A DNA stretch of 40,130 nucleotides from an uncultured Dysosmobacter sp. GTDB lineage: Bacteria > Bacillota > Clostridia > Oscillospirales > Oscillospiraceae. Both the position numbers and the translations under genes were made by a program. Below the pieces are notes generated by a model. The model searched no databases. It saw only the letters and a list, made by a program, of their open reading frames with translations, and had not been told where the DNA came from. Location of the stretch: NCBI GenBank assembly GCA_934504065.1, contig CAKSVQ010000010.1:1-40130 (forward strand), in the 5' to 3' direction. Of the stretch, positions 26,627 to 33,475 are shown piece after piece. Each line of letters opens with the position of its first letter. Within the stretch, counting starts at the first letter, position 1.

Positions 26627-27888
26627 AACTATTGATCGGCGGTAGTCCCTGCACACATTGGAGCATCGCACAGACGAAGAACCGCGAGACAGAGGCCAGC
26701 GGCATCGGCTGGGAACTGTTCTTGAATTACCGTATCGCACGGGATAAGTACCAGCCGGATTTTTTCCTGTACGAAAACAATAAAAGTATGTCGCCTGCTA
26801 TCCGGGCACAGATCACGGCAGAGTTAGGCGTGGAGCCTGTCCTAATTAACAGCGCCCTGGTGAGCGCACAGAACCGCCAGCGCCTGTATTGGGCGGGCAA
26901 ACGGAACCAGGACGGCACATACAGCCCGGTGGCGGTGGAGCAGCCGGTGGACCGTGGGATCCTCCTGCGCGACATTCTGGAAAGCGGTGTCTGCTGGCGC
27001 GAAAAGGCGTACACGCTGAAAGCGAACTATGCCAATGCCGGAGCGGTCAACGGAGTGGACGGCGGTCATTTTCCCGCAACCATGGCGGCGGAGCCGGTGA
27101 GGATCGGAACCATTGAGAATGACGCAAAGAACCAGGCTTTTGACAGTCAGCAATACCGTGTTTACAGCCCGGACGCCAAAAGCGTGACCCTCTGCGGGAA
27201 TGGCGGTGGTCTGGGCGCCAAGACAGGCCTTTATGCAACGCCGGTTGACACAGATGCAGATGGGATTTTGCATTTGGGCAGTCTATACGGCCAACACTCC
27301 CGTTGGGGCGTGTTTGCTAAGGATGGGAAATGCCCGACCATCACGGCAAGCATGGGCATGGGCGGCGGCCATGTGCCTATGGTCCCGACGCGGACAGACG
27401 AGGAGGGGCATTGCCAAAAGAACCCGACGACGGCGAAGCAAATTTACGAGGTGCGAGACGGGAAAATCTCCATCAGAAACACATGGTATCCGATCAAGCT
27501 GCGAGACGGCTTTTACATCATCCGCAAGCTGACGGTCCGTGAGTGTATGCGCCTCCAGACTGTGCCGGGCACATACGCCTTTCCCGTCAGCGACACCCAG
27601 GCGTATAAAATGCTGGGCAACGGCTGGACCGTGGACGTGATTGCCCACATTATGAGCCATTTTACCGGGCTGACGAAAGAGCCGGTGGAAGTGCTATCGA
27701 TGTACGACGGCATGAGCCGCGGCCATATCGCGCTGGACAAGCTGGGCGCGGAGATCACCGCCTACTATGCAACCGAGATCGACAAGTACGCCATCCAAAC
27801 CACACAACACAATTTCCCGGACACCGTACAACTGGGCGACGCGTTTCAGGTGCGGGACGATGGTTGGAGATTGGGGGACGAACTATGA
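26623..27888 (+). CDS. Cytosine-5 DNA methyltransferase, circularly permuted
   Basis: 421 aa from the ATG at 26623 (TTGGAGGG before it). Motif order is IV to X first, then I to III. Motif IV with the catalytic cysteine is IGGSPC at residues 5-10, motif VI is the ENN at 51-53 and motif VIII is QNRQRLYW near 83-90. A target-recognition region follows, then motifs IX/X (KLTVRECMRLQTVPG; MLGNGWTVDVIAHI, about 330-343). Only after this come motif I (VLSMYDGMSRG, about 357-367) and motifs II-III (ATEIDKYAIQTTQHN; VQLGDAF). The break lies exactly at the linker between motifs III and IV of the normal enzyme. Expected to methylate phage DNA; the target sequence is unknown. Confidence 0.87.
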   Translation: MKLLIGGSPCTHWSIAQTKNRETEASGIGWELFLNYRIARDKYQPDFFLYENNKSMSPAIRAQITAELGVEPVLINSALVSAQNRQRLYWAGKRNQDGTYSPVAVEQPVDRGILLRDILESGVCWREKAYTLKANYANAGAVNGVDGGHFPATMAAEPVRIGTIENDAKNQAFDSQQYRVYSPDAKSVTLCGNGGGLGAKTGLYATPVDTDADGILHLGSLYGQHSRWGVFAKDGKCPTITASMGMGGGHVPMVPTRTDEEGHCQKNPTTAKQIYEVRDGKISIRNTWYPIKLRDGFYIIRKLTVRECMRLQTVPGTYAFPVSDTQAYKMLGNGWTVDVIAHIMSHFTGLTKEPVEVLSMYDGMSRGHIALDKLGAEITAYYATEIDKYAIQTTQHNFPDTVQLGDAFQVRDDGWRLGDEL

Positions 27889-28259
27889 GAGATACAAACC
27901 TCGTAAATGCGCTGCGTGAGCACGCAGAATGGGCGCGAGAAAATGAGTGGGAAACGCCGATCACACTGGGCGATGATCTGGCGGAGGCCGCTGACCGGAT
28001 CGAAGCACAGGCGAAAGAGATCGAGAAGCTGCGGGGGCAGAATAGACAACTGATGCTTGAACGCAACTATGTTATGTCGATAATTGCGGATGTCAGAAAA
28101 GCCGGAAAGACGTGGATGTGCCAGTATTGCGCTCATTGCAAGGGCATCGTAAGCGGTATGGCTGACTGCGATTCCAAGAAGCTGTGTGTTATGCCATATA
28201 GTCAGTTTGAGCTAAAAAGACCGGAGCCGCCGGAGGTGGAAAATGCTGAAACCAAGTGA
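27885..28259 (+). CDS. Hypothetical protein with coiled coil (124 aa)
   Basis: About 124 aa, overlapping the methyltransferase stop. The first 60 residues are a helical coiled coil (LAEAADRIEAQAKEIEKLRGQNRQLMLERN); the C-terminal half has a Cys cluster (MCQYCAHCKGI, C, C) suggesting zinc binding. Similar proteins with this helix-plus-zinc layout are common early-region phage genes. No function known. Confidence 0.68.
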   Translation: MRDTNLVNALREHAEWARENEWETPITLGDDLAEAADRIEAQAKEIEKLRGQNRQLMLERNYVMSIIADVRKAGKTWMCQYCAHCKGIVSGMADCDSKKLCVMPYSQFELKRPEPPEVENAETK

Positions 28260-28590
28260 TCTGACGAAGGCGGAACTGCTGCAAGTGGTAGAAATGCTGG
28301 CGTTTGGGGCAAATGAATATTATTTGGATCGTGCACTTGGGCGGATTGAAATGCAGCGCAACGACGCCCACCACGAAAGGTGCCGAAAATTGATTGACGA
28401 GGAAAAACAGCACTATGATGCCTATTTTGACCTGCTAAAGCCCTATGAGGGGTGCCGTTTGATGGACATACCGCTGGATGTTGTCAAAAAGGCGCAGGCA
28501 GAACTGGACAAGGCACGAGCAGCCGGGGCAGAGTGGAACAGGCGGAATGGAATCAAACTGAAAGGAAGGGAATGTGATGGGAAATGTTAA
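28243..28590 (+). CDS. Hypothetical helical protein (115 aa)
   Basis: 115 aa with a 17-base overlap to the previous gene and GGAGGTGG-type sequence before the ATG. Nearly all helix (TKAELLQVVEMLAFGANEYYLDRALGRIEMQRNDAHHERCRKLIDEEKQHYDAYFDLL), with a basic end. No recognised domain. Confidence 0.66.
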   Translation: MLKPSDLTKAELLQVVEMLAFGANEYYLDRALGRIEMQRNDAHHERCRKLIDEEKQHYDAYFDLLKPYEGCRLMDIPLDVVKKAQAELDKARAAGAEWNRRNGIKLKGRECDGKC

Positions 28591-29098
28591 TTGCCTGCGT
28601 TGCCGCTTTAGGCATGAGGATAACGGGAACTGTACTGAGGTCGGCGGGTTCTGCACGGCGGTCCAGGCGGCGCACTGCCCGCTTCTGCGGGAATATTTGG
28701 ACACGGGGTTGGAACCGGCGGTGTGCGCCAATTACAAGACCTTTGAGGATGAGGCTATCAGCAAGGGTGTGCCATTCAAGCGCATTGTTGCGCTGATGGA
28801 GGCCGACAGAGCCGGTCGGCTGGCGGTGCTGCCGTGCAAGGACTGGCTTGAGGTTGTCTTTGGGGATCAAGTTTTATTCTGGGGAATTGATAAAGACTAC
28901 GTAGAGCAACCGATCAGGGAAATTTCCTTGGATGACGCAGACCGCATCGGATGGTATGACGGCTATAAAACCGTATTCCTGAAGGGGACTGACGAAAACG
29001 GCGAAGCATGGGAGTTTTATCCAGAGGAAATCGGCAAGACTGTGTTTCTCACCCGCGAGGAGGCGGAAGCGGCATTGGAGGCGATGAAGGATGGCTGA
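28577..29098 (+). CDS. Hypothetical protein with N-terminal Cys cluster (173 aa)
   Basis: 173 aa from the ATG at 28577 (GGAAGGG in front; GTG at 28574 is possible). Residues 1-50 hold Cys residues (NCLRCRFRHEDNGNCTEVGGFC, C, C) that fit a zinc knuckle; the middle is a beta-type part (DWLEVVFGDQVLFWGIDKDYVEQP) and the end is an acidic helix (FLTREEAEAALEAM) of the type seen in many small phage proteins. It overlaps the neighbours on both sides. Confidence 0.68.
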   Translation: MGNVNCLRCRFRHEDNGNCTEVGGFCTAVQAAHCPLLREYLDTGLEPAVCANYKTFEDEAISKGVPFKRIVALMEADRAGRLAVLPCKDWLEVVFGDQVLFWGIDKDYVEQPIREISLDDADRIGWYDGYKTVFLKGTDENGEAWEFYPEEIGKTVFLTREEAEAALEAMKDG

Positions 29099-29273
29099 CT
29101 TAAAACCGTGCCCGTTCTGCGGATATAAGGGCGTAGAGATACTTGCGGATGATAACGAGTATTTGTACTATCGGTACTTCTCACAGTGTCAGAGATGTGG
29201 GGCCGGTGCAAAGCGAGGCCACACAAAAGAAGATGCTGCTAAGGAGTGGAACAGGAGGGCTGACCATGGCTGA
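29091..29273 (+). CDS. Lar-like zinc-ribbon protein
   Basis: 60 aa beginning MADLKPCPFCGYKGVEIL, with the second knuckle CQRCGAG and the ending AAKEWNRRADHG. This is a textbook Lar restriction-alleviation-family layout (KPCPFCG, CxxC, then A..WN.R). It is a distant paralogue of the gene at 22241. The role against restriction is known for a few members only. It overlaps both neighbours slightly. Confidence 0.82.
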   Translation: MADLKPCPFCGYKGVEILADDNEYLYYRYFSQCQRCGAGAKRGHTKEDAAKEWNRRADHG

Positions 29274-29544
29274 ATACATTAAGCGGGAAGCAGTGCTTAG
29301 AGCTGTGCAGAGACAGCGCAGCCCATGCCGAAGCCCTGCACAAAATCGGATGCTTGACTGCCTGAAAGCGGATGTCATTTGCATTTCTGCCGCCGACGTG
29401 GCCCCAATCGAAGCGCTGGAACGCCTGCGGGACGAGATGTGCGCGCAGGACCTAATCACCATGGAGGGGCTGAGAAAGTTGAACACGCTGATTTGGAAAT
29501 ACACAACGGTGCATGACGGAGGTGCTAACCATGAGGCCGATTGA
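29266..29544 (+). CDS. Hypothetical protein (92 aa)
   Basis: 92 aa after a clean ACAGGAGGGC site. It starts with MAEYIKREAVLRAV, a phrase common to a group of small early phage proteins, and carries Cys and Ala-rich helices (SAADVAPIEALERLRDEMCAQDL). No function recognised. It overlaps the next gene by 14 bases. Confidence 0.65.
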   Translation: MAEYIKREAVLRAVQRQRSPCRSPAQNRMLDCLKADVICISAADVAPIEALERLRDEMCAQDLITMEGLRKLNTLIWKYTTVHDGGANHEAD

Positions 29545-29782
29545 TGCAGACAAAATCCAGTGGAAATCATACCCCAATGATTACGGGGAAACAAATGATG
29601 ACTATGTGGAAAAATGCGACATTGACAATATGCCGACAGTTGATGCCGTGGTCGTGACGCGGTGCAAGGACTGTCGGTCATACAACAAGCCGAAAACGGG
29701 ATGGTGTGAAGTCCATCTCGACCGTGAACATCCAGACGATTATTGCAGCTACGGCAAGAGAAAGGACGGCGGGGATGGCTAA
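29531..29782 (+). CDS. Cys-rich zinc-binding protein (83 aa)
   Basis: 83 aa, ATG at 29531. It opens MRPIDADKIQW, a frequent start among small phage proteins, and the second half has a zinc-like set (VVVTRCKDCRSYNKPKTGWCEVHLDREHPDDYCSYGKRK) with CxxC, C and C/H ligands. Overlaps the next gene by 8 bases. Function unknown. Confidence 0.7.
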   Translation: MRPIDADKIQWKSYPNDYGETNDDYVEKCDIDNMPTVDAVVVTRCKDCRSYNKPKTGWCEVHLDREHPDDYCSYGKRKDGGDG

Positions 29783-30113
29783 ACAATCCAGCATGATTGC
29801 CTTTGCCGAGCAATTCGCCCAGGCGAAAGTAGACGCCGCCCAGCGGCTAACCTCCCAGTACATGATCGACACCCTGCAAATGACCCTCCACCAGACGGAG
29901 GGCTGGGGGTATGAGCGCATCATGCGCCTTACGGAGGCGTGGCAGCAGACCCAAAAGGAGTACACGCCCGCCCTCAATTCCAACGACCCGGCGGCGGACG
30001 TGATGCAGGAGCACATGGACCGGGTGATGGCCCAGATCATCGGCGGCAAACAGGAGCTAAGACCGTTCCCGGAGCGGTATCATGAGCTACGGAAAGTTAC
30101 ATACGGGAGGTAA
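29775..30113 (+). CDS. Hypothetical protein (112 aa)
   Basis: 112 aa, helical, starting MAKQSSMIAFAEQFAQAKVDAAQRLTSQYMIDTLQMTLHQTEGWGYERIMRLTEAW. The pattern of the middle helix recalls a widespread early phage protein of about 110 residues that lies near transcription regulators. It has GGCGGGG before the ATG and is followed after one base by the HTH gene, so the two are probably co-translated. No function assigned. Confidence 0.7.
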   Translation: MAKQSSMIAFAEQFAQAKVDAAQRLTSQYMIDTLQMTLHQTEGWGYERIMRLTEAWQQTQKEYTPALNSNDPAADVMQEHMDRVMAQIIGGKQELRPFPERYHELRKVTYGR

Positions 30114-30114
30114 C

Positions 30115-30315
30115 ATGACAAACGATGATAAAGCCCTGCTAAGGGCATATGCGGAAAACAACATGAACCGGGCACAAACCAGCAAGGCCGTCTATCTGCA
30201 CACCAATTCCATTCGCTATCGGTTCGCCGTTATCCGCCGGGAAACCGGGCTTGATCCGCAGTGCTTTTATGACCTGGTAAAGCTGCTGGGAATTGCGGAA
30301 GAGAAAGGCGGTTAA
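30115..30315 (+). CDS. PucR/CdaR-type HTH protein
   Basis: 66 aa with CGGGAGG before the ATG. The protein is almost exactly the C-terminal helix-turn-helix of the PucR/CdaR activators: LLRAYAENNMNRAQTSKAVYLHTNSIRYRFAVIRRETGLDP. It lacks any sensor domain. I infer a small DNA-binding regulator of later genes; it is followed by another HTH gene 51 bases on. Confidence 0.8.
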   Translation: MTNDDKALLRAYAENNMNRAQTSKAVYLHTNSIRYRFAVIRRETGLDPQCFYDLVKLLGIAEEKGG

Positions 30316-30366
30316 CGCTCATAGAAATCTTAAAGGGGGAGGGGCACTTCGTAAAGGAGGCCCATT

Positions 30367-30585
30367 ATGAAATACCGATACACCGTCCAGCAACTCCAGC
30401 AGATGGAGCGCTGCCGCTACCTCACAGACCGGGAGCGGCGGGTGTTCAACCTGGTCTGCCGCCGTGGCTGGGCAATCGAGGATGCGGCGGCAGAGCTGTA
30501 CCTGTCCCGCTCCGCTGTGGCTGCCTGTCTGCGTTCCATCCGGAATAAAGCTGGCATATCCCCTCCAAACAAAAAACATCCTTAA
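30367..30585 (+). CDS. Sigma-70 region 4-like HTH protein
   Basis: 72 aa after an AAAGGAGG site. The middle (YLTDRERRVFNLVCRRGWAIEDAAAELYLSRSAVAACLRSIRNKAG) is the LuxR/sigma region 4 style of helix-turn-helix, where LSRSAVAACL is the recognition helix. It could direct RNA polymerase to late promoters. A strong hairpin follows. Confidence 0.75.
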   Translation: MKYRYTVQQLQQMERCRYLTDRERRVFNLVCRRGWAIEDAAAELYLSRSAVAACLRSIRNKAGISPPNKKHP

Positions 30586-30591
30586 ACCATG

Positions 30592-30639
30592 ACAAGCGGT
30601 GTCCTGTGGTACGGTAACCATAGAGCACCGCTTGTTTTG
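30592..30639 (+). terminator. Hairpin/terminator before the 197-aa gene
   Basis: ACAAGCGGTG (30592-30601) pairs with CACCGCTTGT (30626-30635) around an inner TGGT/ACCA stem and is followed by TTTTG. It lies between two genes and could be a leaky terminator or a riboregulatory leader. Confidence 0.6.
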
Positions 30640-30684
30640 CGCGCGGAAACAGGGGGTGTATCTTTGAAAAAGGAGGAATTCCCT

Positions 30685-31278
30685 ATGGCTGAATTTGCAA
30701 GCAAGGGCGTCGCGGGCGCTGGTCTCGGAACCGGCATTGCCGGTCTGTCTCTGGGCGTCCTGAACTCTCTGGGCGGTCTCGGCGGGATCCTGCTGGGCAA
30801 TCGCGCCATCCCCTTTGCCGCTGGTATGGCGGCGGAGGCCGGATGCAGCGAGAACCACACGGTCAACCGCTATGAGCTGTCCATGGTGCAGGAAAACGCC
30901 AAACTCCGCAGCGACATTGCCCTGCGGGATGCCAACACCTACCAGGACCAGAAGATGCTGGAGATGTACAAGTACATCGACGGCAAGCTGGGCGAGGTGC
31001 AGGGTGCGCTGGCTTCTCAGGCGGTCAACAATCAGGCCACCAAGGACAGCTTCCAGCTGCTGCAGGAGCGTATGGACTGCTGCAAGAACGAGCTGTGCGG
31101 GGCCATTTCCCGGGAGCGGGACGAGCGGAAGTGCGCTGACAACACCATTGTCACCTACACCAACGCCACCTTTTATCCCAAAATGGTCGCGGACATCACC
31201 ACCGGCACCGGAACCACCCCCCAGTCCACCTATAACCCCCTCCCCGTCTCCACCTGTGGCCACGGCTGCGGCTGCTAA
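30685..31278 (+). CDS. Conserved phage protein with Gly-rich hydrophobic start and Cys-rich end (197 aa)
   Basis: 197 aa after AAAAAGGAGG. The first 45 residues are a glycine-rich hydrophobic segment (GVAGAGLGTGIAGLSLGVLNSLGGLGGILLG) that may insert into membranes. A long helical part follows (KLRSDIALRDANTYQDQKMLEMYKYIDGKLGEVQGALASQ) and the tail is low-complexity with Cys and His (STCGHGCGC). This family is common in gut Clostridial phages, often beside the next two genes. Its role is unknown; membrane association and metal binding are suggested by sequence only. Confidence 0.75.
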   Translation: MAEFASKGVAGAGLGTGIAGLSLGVLNSLGGLGGILLGNRAIPFAAGMAAEAGCSENHTVNRYELSMVQENAKLRSDIALRDANTYQDQKMLEMYKYIDGKLGEVQGALASQAVNNQATKDSFQLLQERMDCCKNELCGAISRERDERKCADNTIVTYTNATFYPKMVADITTGTGTTPQSTYNPLPVSTCGHGCGC

Positions 31279-31296
31279 GAGGCGAAGAGGGAAGAA

Positions 31297-31319
31297 GAGA
31301 GGGGCATAGCGCCCCTCTC
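31297..31319 (+). terminator. Perfect 9-bp hairpin
   Basis: GAGAGGGGC (31297-31305) pairs with GCCCCTCTC (31311-31319) with a five-base loop. No U-run follows, so it is a weak terminator or mRNA stability element between two genes. Confidence 0.5.
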
Positions 31320-31339
31320 TCCCGTCATTGGAGGAATCT

Positions 31340-31678
31340 ATGGTAACATTGGAACAGATCAAGCAGGGCGCTGCCCGCTATGTGGATGAAGAATTCACCG
31401 GCAAGCTCACCGGCTGGCAGAAATGGGCCGTCGGTGCCGGGGCCGCTATGGCCCTGGGCAATCTAGACGCCACCATTTCCACCCTCCGGGAGCATCCCGC
31501 CATGAAGGCCCTCGGCGTCTTTGACGAGGCGGGGAACGTAGATATTGACAAGATATACGCCTGCCTGAAAACCGAAGCCGACAAAGGCCCCGTCACCACC
31601 AATATCCCCCTGATTGGGAACGTCACGCTGAATGAAACGGATGTGGACAAGCTCTACACCCTTATCAAGCAGAGTTAG
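31340..31678 (+). CDS. Conserved phage protein (112 aa)
   Basis: 112 aa with TTGGAGGAATCT before the ATG. The first part is helical with one weakly hydrophobic stretch (KWAVGAGAAMALGNLDATISTL), the second has IPLIGNVTLNETDVDKLYTLIKQS. It lies between the 197-aa and 100-aa genes, a triplet with conserved order in related phages. Function unknown. Confidence 0.7.
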   Translation: MVTLEQIKQGAARYVDEEFTGKLTGWQKWAVGAGAAMALGNLDATISTLREHPAMKALGVFDEAGNVDIDKIYACLKTEADKGPVTTNIPLIGNVTLNETDVDKLYTLIKQS

Positions 31679-31687
31679 GAGGCTCTT

Positions 31688-31990
31688 ATGCACGAGATCA
31701 GACACTTGGCCGAAGAGATCCGGGAGGAACTGGACGATGCCGAGAAGTACGCCCGTGAGGCTGCCAAGCACACCGAGGACAGCCCGGAGGACGCCAGCAC
31801 CTACGCCGATCTCAGCCGTCAGGAGCTGGGCCATGCCAATAAGCTCCACGAAATGGCCGTTCGCCATATCGAAAAGGCGAAAGACGCCGGTCACCAGCCC
31901 ACGGAGGCCATGCAGGCCGTCTGGGACTGGGAGCATGAACGGATGCTGGACCGCGCCGCCCATGTGAAAACGCTCCTGTCCATGATGTAA
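31688..31990 (+). CDS. Helical His/Glu-rich protein (100 aa)
   Basis: 100 aa with TTAGGAGGC before the ATG. It is all helix, with many His and Glu/Asp spaced as in four-helix, ferritin-like or HHE-type proteins (HEIRHLAEEIREELDDAEKYAREAAKH, then RQELGHANKLHEMAVRHIEKAKD, then WEHERMLDRAAH). A metal-binding bundle is possible but not shown. A strong terminator follows, so it ends this transcription unit. Confidence 0.72.
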   Translation: MHEIRHLAEEIREELDDAEKYAREAAKHTEDSPEDASTYADLSRQELGHANKLHEMAVRHIEKAKDAGHQPTEAMQAVWDWEHERMLDRAAHVKTLLSMM

Positions 31991-32001
31991 ACCCCAACAA
32001 A

Positions 32002-32036
32002 ACACCCCCCCTGCACGCAGCAGGGGGGGTGTTTTT
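32002..32036 (+). terminator. Strong intrinsic terminator
   Basis: A perfect 13-bp stem (32002-32014 with 32020-32032), loop ACGCA and a run of five T. It ends the transcript of the three conserved genes before it. Confidence 0.93.
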
Positions 32037-32100
32037 ATGAGAATATTATTTTTTTCTCCTACTGCCGCAACGGTTTCAGGGCTTTCTGTGAATTTCCTTC

Positions 32101-32145
32101 TTGACTTTTGACGGCCATAAATATATAATTAAGACAGTCAAAAGT
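32101..32145 (+). promoter_or_regulatory. Promoter and operator pair of the second RHH gene
   Basis: TTGACT (32101-32106), 17-bp spacer and TATAAT (32124-32129) form a near-ideal promoter. ACTTTTGAC (32104-32112) and its exact inverse GTCAAAAGT (32137-32145) lie on either side of the -10 box, a likely autoregulatory operator for the gene that follows. Confidence 0.82.
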
Positions 32146-32157
32146 GAGGTGATGAAC

Positions 32158-32331
32158 GTGTCCCCCAGAACAGGCAGACCAACAGACAATCCAAAACCGT
32201 ATAAATTAACAGTTCGGGTGGATGAATCAAGCAAGAAAATATTAGATGCCTACACCGAACAAGAAAAAGTAACTCAAATGGAAGCGATACGGCGAGGGAT
32301 TAAGAAGTTGGAAGCCGATATAAAGAAATAA
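32158..32331 (+). CDS. Ribbon-helix-helix protein (57 aa)
   Basis: 57 aa from GTG at 32158 (GAGGTG spaced correctly before it; ATG at 32152 is too near that site). It opens SPRTGRPTDNPKPYKLTVRVDESSKKILDAYTEQEKVTQMEAIRRGIKKLEADI: the flexible SPRTGRP arm, a strand (KLTVRVD), then two helices with the VTQMEAIRRGI recognition part. This is a widespread small regulator of Clostridial mobile elements. The inverted repeat around its promoter suggests self-repression. Confidence 0.82.
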   Translation: MSPRTGRPTDNPKPYKLTVRVDESSKKILDAYTEQEKVTQMEAIRRGIKKLEADIKK

Positions 32332-32453
32332 CCGCAACCTGCCGCCGTAGGAAGTGAACAGGTCACGGTTATCCACCCGGAGGTTCCCCTCACGGTAAAT
32401 CTATTCTATGCCGTCCGGGAGCCTCTGTCAAGTAAAATGATGGAGGAACTACT

Positions 32454-32696
32454 ATGGAAAAAATCACAATGGATGAAGTTCAGATCAAGCTGGAGCAGAT
32501 CGAAGCCAGCTTGCAGCTCACCTTGGAGGGAATGTGCGGGGATTTTACCGCAGTCTGGAACAGCACCGGTGAAAATGAAAAACTCCTGTCTCTAAGCGCC
32601 TGCCGACGAACCAACACCGTTTACGCCCCCGCCCTTGACCTGATTTGTGACGCCCTCGCCGCCCTCTCAGACCGCGTGGGAAGCGCAGTGAATTAA
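32454..32696 (+). CDS. Hypothetical protein (80 aa)
   Basis: 80 aa with TGGAGGAACTACT before the ATG. It is helical (MDEVQIKLEQIEASLQLTLEGMCG; YAPALDLICDALAALSDRV). It lies between the RHH gene and the antirepressor, 12 bases from the latter, so it may be co-regulated with it. The 120 bases before it show no clear signal. Function unknown. Confidence 0.66.
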   Translation: MEKITMDEVQIKLEQIEASLQLTLEGMCGDFTAVWNSTGENEKLLSLSACRRTNTVYAPALDLICDALAALSDRVGSAVN

Positions 32697-32708
32697 GGGG
32701 GTGTGGGT

Positions 32709-33440
32709 ATGAACGAGATGCAGACCTTTGTTTATAGCGGTGCGGAAGTCCGTACGGTGCAGAAAGACGGCGCCCCTTGGTTCGTCCTGAAGGATGTGTG
32801 CGGGGTGCTGGGGATTTCAAAGTACCGTGATGTTGCCGAACGCCTTGACCCCGATGAAAGGGGGCTGGTCAGGGTGGACACCCTTGGCGGTTCACAGGAA
32901 ATGACCTGTATCAGCGAAAGCGGCCTGTACAATGTGATCCTCCGCTCCGATAAGCCGGAGGCCAAGCCCTTCCGCAAGTGGGTCACCGCCGAAGTCCTCC
33001 CCGCCATCCGCCGCAGCGGCGGCTATATCGCCGGACAGAATGACCTTTCCCCCGCAGAACTCATGGCAAAGGCCCTCAAGGTGGCAGAGCAGACCTTGGC
33101 GGAGCGGGACGCCCGCATTTCTTCCTTGCAGGTGCAAAACGCCATCATGGCCCCCAAGGCCGATTACTTTGATGAGCTGGTGGAGCGCAACACCCTCACC
33201 AGCTTCCGGGACACCGCCAAGGAGCTTGGCATCCCGCCCCGGAAGTTCACCCAATTCCTGTTGGATAAGAAGTACATCTACCGGGACAAGAAGGAAAAGC
33301 TCATGCCCTACGAGAATAAAAACGATGGGCTTTTTGAGGTCAAAGAGAGTTTCAATGACAAAACGGCGTGGAGCGGCCTCCAGACCATGGTCACCCCCAA
33401 GGGCCGCGAGACCTTCCGCCTCCTTTATCCCTATGTATAA
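32709..33440 (+). CDS. ant: Antirepressor (BRO-N plus KilA-C/ANT domains)
   Basis: 243 aa from ATG 32709 after AAGGGGGTG (GTG at 32703 is an alternative). Residues 8-105 are a BRO-N domain (VRTVQKDGAPWFVLKDVCGVLGISKYRDVAERL, then YNVILRSDKPEAKPFRKWVTAEVLPAIRRSGGYI). Residues 110-150 form a coiled coil and 150-243 a KilA-C/ANT domain (TSFRDTAKELGIPPRKFTQFLLDKKYIYRD). Such proteins bind and inactivate phage repressors. As the CI-like protein here has no self-cleavage domain, this is the likely inducer, under control of the neighbouring RHH regulator. It ends at the convergence terminator. Confidence 0.9.
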   Translation: MNEMQTFVYSGAEVRTVQKDGAPWFVLKDVCGVLGISKYRDVAERLDPDERGLVRVDTLGGSQEMTCISESGLYNVILRSDKPEAKPFRKWVTAEVLPAIRRSGGYIAGQNDLSPAELMAKALKVAEQTLAERDARISSLQVQNAIMAPKADYFDELVERNTLTSFRDTAKELGIPPRKFTQFLLDKKYIYRDKKEKLMPYENKNDGLFEVKESFNDKTAWSGLQTMVTPKGRETFRLLYPYV

Positions 33441-33446
33441 GAACAT

Positions 33447-33475
33447 CCCCCGCCAATCGGCGGGGGATTTCTTTT
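33447..33475 (+). terminator. Terminator at the early/late convergence
   Basis: Perfect 8-bp stem CCCCCGCC (33447-33454) with GGCGGGGG (33459-33466), loop AATC, then ATTTCTTTT. It ends the plus-strand early block; the T-run overlaps the stop of the minus-strand late gene, which may use the same hairpin. Confidence 0.9.
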
